Assembly: GCA_937876225.1 (NCBI GenBank)
Contig: CALFIC010000157.1
Location: 1-18,142 of the forward strand
Direction: 5' to 3'
From: an uncultured Chloroflexota bacterium
Lineage (GTDB): Bacteria; Chloroflexota; Chloroflexia; Chloroflexales; Roseiflexaceae
Length of the DNA: 18,142 bases
The position numbers and the translations under genes are program-made. Under the pieces are notes generated by a model that was not told the origin of the DNA, did no database searches, and saw only the letters and a program-made list of their open reading frames with translations. Of this stretch, positions 8,065-13,767 are shown piece by piece (the stretch's first letter is position 1; each line of letters begins with the position of its first letter).

Positions 8065-9468
8065 CTAGCGCAAGCGCACCCCTGCCGGGGGCACCACCCC
8101 AGGTCCATACATCACGTAGTTGTACCACGGGGCATAGTTGGTAAGGAAATTATCATTGTGCAACAAATTCCCGTTCGCATCGTTCACGGTACGCACATAG
8201 CTAATTTTCATGCCACCACGCCCGACCACTAATTGGTGCGTCGCACCACGTACCATTGTTGGATCATATTGCCAAATTGGTTTGCCTGGTTTCGTGACAT
8301 TACTAATAAATGGTCCATCATAATGGACGGTACGGCCATCTGGCACCCCCCATAATTCCACCGTAAAGCGCATATGTTCGGGTTCGTTGTGGACAACCAA
8401 CAGCAACGGATTAGCCGAATCATTGACAAAGCGGAAGTCGACAGAGGGGTCAAGCACCGTCGCATCAAAGCCCAAAATATCTTCGTACGTCGTCACCACA
8501 TAGGTATGGGGGACACGCATCGTAATCGCAAAACCACCATTACTCGCTGACCGAAATACCGTGGTTGAGACTTGACAAAGCCCGCCACCGATGATTTTGT
8601 CTAATTTTCCATTGATAATGCCATACCCCTCAACAAAGTCGGTATCCGCAAAATTACTACTTTTGAGGAAAGAAAACTCTGCCCCAGCCGGCACAATTGT
8701 CCCGTCAATCATGGCACCCGCACGAGCGATATTGGTTTGTTTGGCGACCCCCGCACCTTTGTACGAGGTCGTGGATGTTGCCACCCGCTGCAACCCTGGC
8801 ATTGGGGTGGTATATGGTGCGAGGTTCGGGGACTCATACAACAACGCTTTGCCCAAAAGACCAATGGTCACCGTGACCTGGTTGTGCGAAATATGCGCTT
8901 CGAGGCGTGCCCGTTCAAAATACTGCACCCGCACCGAGTCACCATTGATATCTTGGAAAAAATCTTCGGATAATGGGTAACCAAAAATAGCCAATCCACC
9001 ATTGTTTTGCCAAAAATCACGAAAAGTGTTGCTGACCGTATGACCTGTTTGTGGGAAGTACATGCTCCCCGCACCTGGGTCATCTATACCCAAAAACGGT
9101 GGTTGGGCGCGGTCTTCGGCACTCAATTGATCAACAAAATGCGCCCCGATACGGGTCAACAAGACTTCGTTGGTGGCGTCATGCCCGACCGGCACCTCGA
9201 ATCGCGCCCGCTCGAAATATTGCACCCGCAACCCGCCATCCGAAATAATCGGGGTCAACGGTAACCCGAATATCGCCGTGCCTCCATGCTCTTCAAAATA
9301 ACGCCGAAACGTGCCGTGTAAATATTGCCCCGTCTCACTGTAATACAACACCCCTACACTCGGCTGATTTACATCAACCGCTGCATAGAGTTGTGGAATG
9401 TAACGTGGATCTGCAACCGCTCCGGTTAAACAGATTACGGTCATCATCATAATCGCCAGCCGCTTCAT
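8065..9468 (-). CDS. Exported VanW-domain protein with two repeat modules
   Basis: A secreted protein of 467 residues. The start at 9468 follows GGAGGA by 4 bases and gives a clean signal peptide ending near AVA-DP; a longer frame reaches 9486 without that support. Two modules follow (about 41-95 and 136-195), each with ETG-x-x-x-x-x-TFR-x-(F/Y)W-like residues, then GG-x-AIFG-x-PL and VQYFERAR-(F/L)-E, a pattern common in exported Chloroflexota proteins. The VanW domain follows (about 235-380) with NIARAGAMIDGTIVPAGAEFSF and GGGLCQVSTTVFRSA (Cys near 298). The C-terminal part (VVGRGGMKISYVRTV...NDNFLTNYAPW) is the usual VanW ending. The family is named for the vancomycin-resistance cluster, but its activity is not established; a cell-wall role is the usual inference. 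This copy is not evidence of resistance. The repeat modules may bind wall polymers. Confidence 0.9.
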   Translation of the reverse strand: MKRLAIMMMTVICLTGAVADPRYIPQLYAAVDVNQPSVGVLYYSETGQYLHGTFRRYFEEHGGTAIFGLPLTPIISDGGLRVQYFERARFEVPVGHDATNEVLLTRIGAHFVDQLSAEDRAQPPFLGIDDPGAGSMYFPQTGHTVSNTFRDFWQNNGGLAIFGYPLSEDFFQDINGDSVRVQYFERARLEAHISHNQVTVTIGLLGKALLYESPNLAPYTTPMPGLQRVATSTTSYKGAGVAKQTNIARAGAMIDGTIVPAGAEFSFLKSSNFADTDFVEGYGIINGKLDKIIGGGLCQVSTTVFRSASNGGFAITMRVPHTYVVTTYEDILGFDATVLDPSVDFRFVNDSANPLLLVVHNEPEHMRFTVELWGVPDGRTVHYDGPFISNVTKPGKPIWQYDPTMVRGATHQLVVGRGGMKISYVRTVNDANGNLLHNDNFLTNYAPWYNYVMYGPGVVPPAGVRLR

Positions 9469-9773
9469 GGAATCCTCCGCAAGCATGCACCAACTACATC
9501 GCTAAATTTTTATCCCAACGCCCTAAAACACCAGCGACCAAATATGATTTCATCATACCAATCATCCTTCGGGAATCCTAACAAACAGATTACACCACCC
9601 TTACAGATAAAACGCAAACTAAAAAGTTGTATTTTTTTAATAAAAATAATCAATCTCTACAATCTAAAGATGTACCACGCCAATCGGCAGTAATTCGGAG
9701 ATAAAAATGACACCAGCGCGCCGTTACAGATACGGTATAATTTAGGCATATTCACCATAGTCATAAGGAAATA
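9469..9773. other. AT-rich divergent intergenic region
   Basis: About 300 bases separate the VanW gene (left) and the first PuuD-like gene (right), which are transcribed away from each other. The middle (9600-9670) is A/T rich with long T and A runs, as in a promoter region. Apart from the -10 box at 9736 I see no gene, RNA element or clear operator. Confidence 0.5.
9736..9741 (+). promoter_or_regulatory. TATAAT -10 box for the first PuuD-like gene
   Basis: A perfect TATAAT in the context CGGTATAATTTAGG lies 32 bases before the first ATG. The hexamer at 17-bp spacing (CCAGCG) is a poor -35, and a TGACA at 9708-9712 is too far away. Similar GGTATAAT boxes occur at 12540 and 17284. Confidence 0.55.
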
Positions 9774-10526
9774 ATGATGCGCAAACCACTCATCGGGATT
9801 GCCGGATCACACGCATACACCAGCACCTGGTCGCCAGCCCAAGTCGGTGCGCGGCGCTCGTACATCGATGCCATCATCGCCGCCGGCGGGGTGCCGTTGT
9901 TGTTACCACCCGTCGACGCCAGCAATCATGATTTACTCGACGCCTATTACGACCACATCGACGGCTTGTTGTTGCCGGGTGGTGGCGACATCGACCCGGT
10001 GTTGTATGGCGCCGAAAAGCACCCCAAAACCGACAACATCGATGCCTTGCGTGACTATAGCGAGCTCTATTTGGCGCGCAAAGCCACCGCCAATGGCAAG
10101 CCGATTCTAGGGATTTGTCGTGGCTTGCAAGTGCTCAACGTGGCATTGGGTGGCACACTCATCCAAGACCTGCCCGACGAAGTGGGTGGCCCGTTGGCGC
10201 ACAACGAGTCAGCCCTCAAAGAAGACTGGCAGCACATGGCACACCCCTTGACACTCAGCCCTGATTCGAGTTTGGCCGAAATGTTGGGCACCACCACCAT
10301 TGCGGTGAATTCGCTCCACCACCAAGCGCTGGGCGACGTCGGCCAAGGCTTGCGAGCAGTGGCCTGGTCAGAAGATGGCGTGATTGAGGCGGTCGAAGGC
10401 ACCGGCCCCAACTTCATCGTGGCGGTCCAATGCCACCCCGAGACGTTGCGCGGCGCAGCTGACCCCCGTTGGCAACAAATGTTTAACCGCTTTGTGCAAC
10501 GCTGTGTGACCTTTGCCACGGCCTAA
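9774..10526 (+). CDS. Class I glutamine amidotransferase, PuuD/gamma-glutamyl-GABA hydrolase family
   Basis: A 250-residue cytoplasmic hydrolase of the peptidase C26 (gamma-glutamyl hydrolase/PuuD) family. The catalytic triad is visible: Cys115 in GKPILGICRGLQ, His221 and Glu223 in VAVQCHPE. Other family marks are the LLLPGGGDIDP loop (66-75), RDYSELYLARKA (93-104) and NSLHHQA (179-185). Family members cleave gamma-glutamyl amides such as gamma-glutamyl-GABA in putrescine breakdown. No other putrescine-pathway gene is in view, so the real substrate is open. AAGGAA at 9765-9770 is 3 bases before the ATG at 9774 and 6 before a second ATG at 9777, which may be the true start. The gene downstream is a tandem paralog. 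Confidence 0.93.
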   Translation: MMRKPLIGIAGSHAYTSTWSPAQVGARRSYIDAIIAAGGVPLLLPPVDASNHDLLDAYYDHIDGLLLPGGGDIDPVLYGAEKHPKTDNIDALRDYSELYLARKATANGKPILGICRGLQVLNVALGGTLIQDLPDEVGGPLAHNESALKEDWQHMAHPLTLSPDSSLAEMLGTTTIAVNSLHHQALGDVGQGLRAVAWSEDGVIEAVEGTGPNFIVAVQCHPETLRGAADPRWQQMFNRFVQRCVTFATA

Positions 10527-10667
10527 CGGAATGCAGACACGCCCATGACGGCAAATTAGCCATAGTGGTTCCCATTACCCCGGCCTAGGGGACGGCATCC
10601 GAACCGTTTTGAGGAGCTGATTCACCCGTGCCGGAATAGTTTTTTACAATAAAAGGAATAACAGATC

Positions 10668-11408
10668 ATGACCAAACGACCAGTTATCGGCATCCCCTGC
10701 ACCCAATCGCGCGACGAATGGGGCGGTCTGGCGCTGGGTAATTCTGAAACCTATCTACGCGCCATCGAAGCAGCCGGCGGCACCCCATTGTTGTTGCCAT
10801 TGTCAGACGAAAGTGGCGTGCTGGCCGGCTTGTATGAAATAATCGACGGGTTGTTGTTGGCGGGCGGGGTCGACATCCATCCTGACGCCTACAATCACCC
10901 ACCCCACGAAAACCTCGGGAGCAACAATCTACTCCAAGACCGGAGCGAGCTCTATCTGACGCGACGCGCCATTGCCGATGGCAAGCCGATCCTCGGAATT
11001 TGCCGCGGTCATCAGATGCTCAATGTGGCGCTGGGGGGTACGTTGTACCAAGACATTCCCGCCGAAATCCCCGGTGCGCTCAACCATTCGTTCTCGGCTG
11101 ACGCCAAAGATGGATCGGTGCTGGCCCACGACATCCAAATCGACGAAGAGAGCTGGCTGGCCGAAACACTCGGTCAAACCATCATCAAAACCAATAGCAT
11201 GCACCACCAATCAGTGCGCGACGTGGCTCCCAACATGCGCATCGTCGGCAAAAGTAGCGACGGCGTGGTCGAAGTCATCGAATCAACCAACGAGCACTTC
11301 GCAGTAGGCATCCAATCACACCCCGAGGAATTGTGGAACACCAGCGAACCACAGTGGACGCGCTTATTTGCCACCTATGTCCAAGAAGTCGCCAAAACCA
11401 CCAAATAA
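10668..11408 (+). CDS. Second PuuD-like class I glutamine amidotransferase
   Basis: A 246-residue paralog of the preceding gene with the same architecture: Cys112 in GKPILGICRGHQ, His218 and Glu220 in VGIQSHPEE, DGLLLAGGVDIHP (60-72), RSELYLTRRA and NSMHHQSV. The match is strong around the catalytic elements and weak in between, including the segment after GGTLYQDIP, so this is an old duplication and the substrate ranges may differ. AAGGAA lies about 9 bases before the ATG. The 141-bp gap between the two genes holds a T-run (10640-10645) and a TACAAT (10645-10650) that could be a -10, so it may be read separately or together with the first copy. I recognise no riboswitch in the gap. Transcription probably ends at the 11421 hairpin. 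Confidence 0.93.
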   Translation: MTKRPVIGIPCTQSRDEWGGLALGNSETYLRAIEAAGGTPLLLPLSDESGVLAGLYEIIDGLLLAGGVDIHPDAYNHPPHENLGSNNLLQDRSELYLTRRAIADGKPILGICRGHQMLNVALGGTLYQDIPAEIPGALNHSFSADAKDGSVLAHDIQIDEESWLAETLGQTIIKTNSMHHQSVRDVAPNMRIVGKSSDGVVEVIESTNEHFAVGIQSHPEELWNTSEPQWTRLFATYVQEVAKTTK

Positions 11409-11420
11409 CGCATATCCAGT

Positions 11421-11468
11421 ACACAAAGACCCCTGCCACACGTCGATGTGTGGCAGGGGTCTTTGTGT
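11421..11468. terminator. Bidirectional hairpin terminator (21-bp perfect stem)
   Basis: Bases 11421-11441 and 11448-11468 are perfect reverse complements around the loop GTCGAT. The stem core is AAAGACCCCTGCC with the complementary arm ending GTCTTTGTGT. It lies 12 bp past the PuuD-like stop and 6 bp from the stop of the convergent lipoprotein gene, as expected for a shared terminator. Confidence 0.85.
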
Positions 11469-11474
11469 GTGTCG

Positions 11475-12401
11475 TTATTTCGCCAACTCGGTCAAGAGCG
11501 GGGTGAGTTCTTCGGCGGTGAGTCCACCCTCAAAGCGGGCGGTGATGATGCCGTGGCCATCGATGAGGAAGAGCCATGGTTCGGATTGCAGACCCCAGGC
11601 GAAATAGGCGTCAGAGACGCCCGTTTTGCGCTCGGTGTTGGTCAAATTGCGCCCTTCGGTCATGGCCTTTTGAAAGACGGCGTTTTGTTGGCTAAACGAA
11701 TCACCGAACGGATAGCGGTAAATCTCGCTATGGATGAAGGTAATTTTGTCGCCAAAGGTACGCTGGAGTGCACTAAATACCTTGAGGCTCGGGCCACACA
11801 CGGCGGTGCGACAAAATCCGGGGGTGGCAAAGAGTAAGGCAATCGGCTTGCCTTGGCTGAGGGCAGCCTTGAGGCTGACTTGGTAGAGGCTGAGGTCGGG
11901 GTCGGTCATCGAAACGAGCTGGCTGACATCGGGAGTCGAGGCGACGGTAAGTGTTTCAGCCGCAATCGCTTTGTCGCTCACTTTGGGAGCAATGGCGCGT
12001 TCGCTGACGGGGAGTTGCAACTTAGTGCTACTTGGTTTGGTCATGCCAGCGAGCTGGACATTGATTTCGACACCCCAATTACCGGCGCTGGGGAAGGTGA
12101 AATTGGCGACGTAGACGGCGGCCGGCAGACCGTTGCCGTAGTAGGTGGCGGTAGCAGTACCCACGGCGGTTTTGCTATCGACATCGAGGTTGAAAAAACG
12201 AAGCGTGACGATGGCTTGGGGATCGTTGACGGGTGAGCCGGCTTTGATGATACCGATGGGGAGACGATTGGGGCCGACGACGGTCTCGGTAAAGGCAAAA
12301 ACTGGCGTAATGGGTGCATCACTTGCCGGTGCAGGCGCAGTGCTACCACAGGCGCTGAGGGTGAAGAGACAGAGCAGACAAAAGGTAATGAGGTGTTTCA
12401 T
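11475..12401 (-). CDS. Lipoprotein with beta-sandwich and thioredoxin-like domain
   Basis: A 308-residue exported lipoprotein. The signal ends in LSACGS, a good lipobox with Cys18. Residues about 30-135 look like an Ig/FixH-like beta domain (AIVTLRFFNLD...GTATATYYGNGLPAAVYVANFTFPSAGNWGVEI). The C-terminal part (about 160-308) is thioredoxin-like: KPIALLFATPGFCRTAVCGPSL, with Cys197 and Cys202 in an unusual C-x4-C spacing, then SEPWLFLIDGHGII (probable cis-Pro275) and a final helix. It should face outside the membrane and do thiol or metal chemistry; Sco-like copper handling is possible, but the Sco CxxxC motif is absent. It is divergent from the STAS operon and convergent with the PuuD-like pair, so it is probably a single-gene unit. 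The ribosome binding site is weak (TTGGAC before the ATG). Confidence 0.85.
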   Translation of the reverse strand: MKHLITFCLLCLFTLSACGSTAPAPASDAPITPVFAFTETVVGPNRLPIGIIKAGSPVNDPQAIVTLRFFNLDVDSKTAVGTATATYYGNGLPAAVYVANFTFPSAGNWGVEINVQLAGMTKPSSTKLQLPVSERAIAPKVSDKAIAAETLTVASTPDVSQLVSMTDPDLSLYQVSLKAALSQGKPIALLFATPGFCRTAVCGPSLKVFSALQRTFGDKITFIHSEIYRYPFGDSFSQQNAVFQKAMTEGRNLTNTERKTGVSDAYFAWGLQSEPWLFLIDGHGIITARFEGGLTAEELTPLLTELAK

Positions 12402-12439
12402 GGTTGTCCAATAATCGAAAAAAAATGACCGTTAGGACA

Positions 12440-12445
12440 ATTATA
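12440..12445 (-). promoter_or_regulatory. TATAAT -10 box for the thioredoxin-like lipoprotein
   Basis: On the minus strand a perfect TATAAT lies about 39 bases before the lipoprotein ATG. No convincing -35 is at 17-bp spacing. It sits about 95 bp from the oppositely oriented promoter of the STAS operon. Confidence 0.45.
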
Positions 12446-12536
12446 CTCCGTAATATCGTCCCTTGTCCGCACAGCGAAGTTTGGAATGGTGATTGATTAC
12501 GTCATTCGGTAGTGATACCGCACATTTTGTTGTTCG

Positions 12537-12545
12537 TGGTATAAT
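12537..12545 (+). promoter_or_regulatory. Extended -10 promoter of the partner-switching operon
   Basis: TGG followed by TATAAT (12540-12545) is a perfect extended -10 element, 50 bases before the STAS start codon. The -35 region is weak, as expected for an extended -10 promoter. Its position excludes the longer reading frame that opens at 12493. Confidence 0.6.
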
Positions 12546-12594
12546 TCTAGGCAGTAAGCAATCAGCCATTGATTGTACACAAGGAGAATGCGCC

Positions 12595-12945
12595 ATGGAG
12601 ATTACGCACAAGCGCATGAATCGCGCCGATTTGCTGAGTATTAGCGGGCGGCTCGATGCAATGCACGCACCCGAGCTCAAGCAAAAAATCGAAGCACTGT
12701 TTGCCGAAGGGCGATATCGCATCGTCTTGGATTTGAGTGAGCTTGAATACGTCGCTAGCCCTGGCTTGCGGGTATTGATTGAGGCCCGCAAAAAAGCCCG
12801 TGACTGGAAGCTGACCGACCTCGAGGGTGGCGACATCCGACTCGCAGGGTTACCAGACCGCATCCGTGAAGTCTTTGACTTGACCGGATTCACGTCGTTG
12901 TTCGAGATTTTTCCCAATGCCACCGAGGCCGTCGGGTCGTTTTAG
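12595..12945 (+). CDS. Stand-alone STAS-domain anti-anti-sigma-like protein (RsbV/SpoIIAA type)
   Basis: A 116-residue single STAS domain. It has the opening strand (ADLLSISGRLDAMHAPELKQKI), the strand RIVLDLSELEYVASPGLRVL and the closing DLTGFTSLFEIFPNATEA. In SpoIIAA/RsbV the loop reads D-S-S-G with the first serine phosphorylated by the partner kinase. Here it reads A54-S55-P56-G57, so the phosphoacceptor serine is kept but both flanking positions are changed. I choose the ATG at 12595 because AAGGAGA lies 7 bases upstream and the promoter at 12540 would fall inside the longer frame. It is the first gene of a three-gene unit with the kinase-STAS fusion and the phosphatase, and is probably the pool of antagonist that they phosphorylate and dephosphorylate. 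Confidence 0.9.
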   Translation: MEITHKRMNRADLLSISGRLDAMHAPELKQKIEALFAEGRYRIVLDLSELEYVASPGLRVLIEARKKARDWKLTDLEGGDIRLAGLPDRIREVFDLTGFTSLFEIFPNATEAVGSF

Positions 12946-12963
12946 TACGAGGGTCAGAGGATT

Positions 12964-13713
12964 ATGCCAAGCGCTTCATTGACGGTTCCCGCCCAACTTG
13001 ATTCACTCGCCGTGATTAGTGAATTTGTCAATTCTGCTACCCATCGCGCCCAAATGAGTGAACGTGAAGCGTGGCAGGTGCAATTGGCCGTTGATGAAGC
13101 TGCCACCAACATCATCCAGCATGCGTACGCCGATGCCGCCACCGGAGTAATTCAACTCAAGTGGTTAATCGAGGCGGGCGAGCTACAAATCACGTTGGTG
13201 GATAACGGGCGTCCATTTGATCCGACCCAGGTCCCCGCACCGGACATTCATTCGCCATTCGAAGATCGTCAAGCCGGTGGGTTGGGGATTTATCTGATGC
13301 ACAAGTTGATGGACACGGTAGCGTTTAATTTCGATGATACCGCCAACACGTTGGTGTTGTGTAAGCGTTTTGCTGAGCCCAACGTAGTAGCGGTACAACG
13401 TTTCGCACTCGAAGGACGCCTCGATGCCCGTAGCACGGCGAGCGCACTGGCACCGGTCAATGCAGCGCTCACAGCCGGTGCGCGCACCATTCTCATTGAC
13501 CTGCAACAGGTGACGTTTTTGAGTAGTAGTGGCTTACGTGCGTTGCTGTTGGTGCGGCGCGAACTGAACGAACGCCACGGGGCGTTGGCGTTGTGTGGAT
13601 TACAACCCCAAGTCGAAGAAGTGTTTGCTATGACGGGTTTTTCCCAAGTCTTTGAAATTTTCCGCACTGCCGGTGATGCGTTGGCACACATCGAGTCGCG
13701 CGATCGTGCATAA
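12964..13713 (+). CDS. RsbW-type serine kinase (HATPase_c_2) fused to a STAS domain
   Basis: A 249-residue soluble fusion. Residues about 5-135 are a GHKL kinase of the anti-sigma (RsbW/SpoIIAB) type: N-box VDEAATNIIQHAY (Glu45, Asn49), G1 box LVDNGRPFD (Asp80, Gly82) and G2 box AGGLGIYLM (105-111). Residues about 140-245 are a complete STAS domain: FALEGRLDARS, ILIDLQQVTFLSSSGLRAL with candidate phosphoserine Ser188, and EEVFAMTGFSQVFEIFRTAGDA. In known partner switching the kinase phosphorylates a separate STAS protein; here a kinase and a possible substrate share one chain. The STAS half resembles the upstream 116-residue protein most at its C-terminal end (EVF-x-(L/M)-TGF...FEIF). The gene follows that gene by 18 bp with AGAGG near the start. 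Self-phosphorylation, or use of the fused domain as a built-in brake, is inference. Confidence 0.92.
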   Translation: MPSASLTVPAQLDSLAVISEFVNSATHRAQMSEREAWQVQLAVDEAATNIIQHAYADAATGVIQLKWLIEAGELQITLVDNGRPFDPTQVPAPDIHSPFEDRQAGGLGIYLMHKLMDTVAFNFDDTANTLVLCKRFAEPNVVAVQRFALEGRLDARSTASALAPVNAALTAGARTILIDLQQVTFLSSSGLRALLLVRRELNERHGALALCGLQPQVEEVFAMTGFSQVFEIFRTAGDALAHIESRDRA

Positions 13714-13767
13714 TTCCCCCCTGTATTTTCAAATGGCATTTGTACAAGCGGTTAGGCGAGGCTGATA

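Noticed and set aside
8065..9468. VanW gene as an antibiotic-resistance marker
   Set aside because: The domain is widespread in bacteria without glycopeptide resistance, and no vanH, vanA or vanX-like gene is present.
10527..10667. Riboswitch or structured leader before the second PuuD-like gene
   Set aside because: There are short G/C runs and a T-run after a weak CGGCA/TGCCG pairing, but I could match no known riboswitch consensus and the hairpin loop is too long to be convincing.
12493..12594. N-terminal extension of the STAS protein to 150 residues
   Set aside because: The extended -10 promoter lies inside it, and a strong AAGGAGA site precedes the internal ATG at 12595, which gives a normal-length STAS domain.
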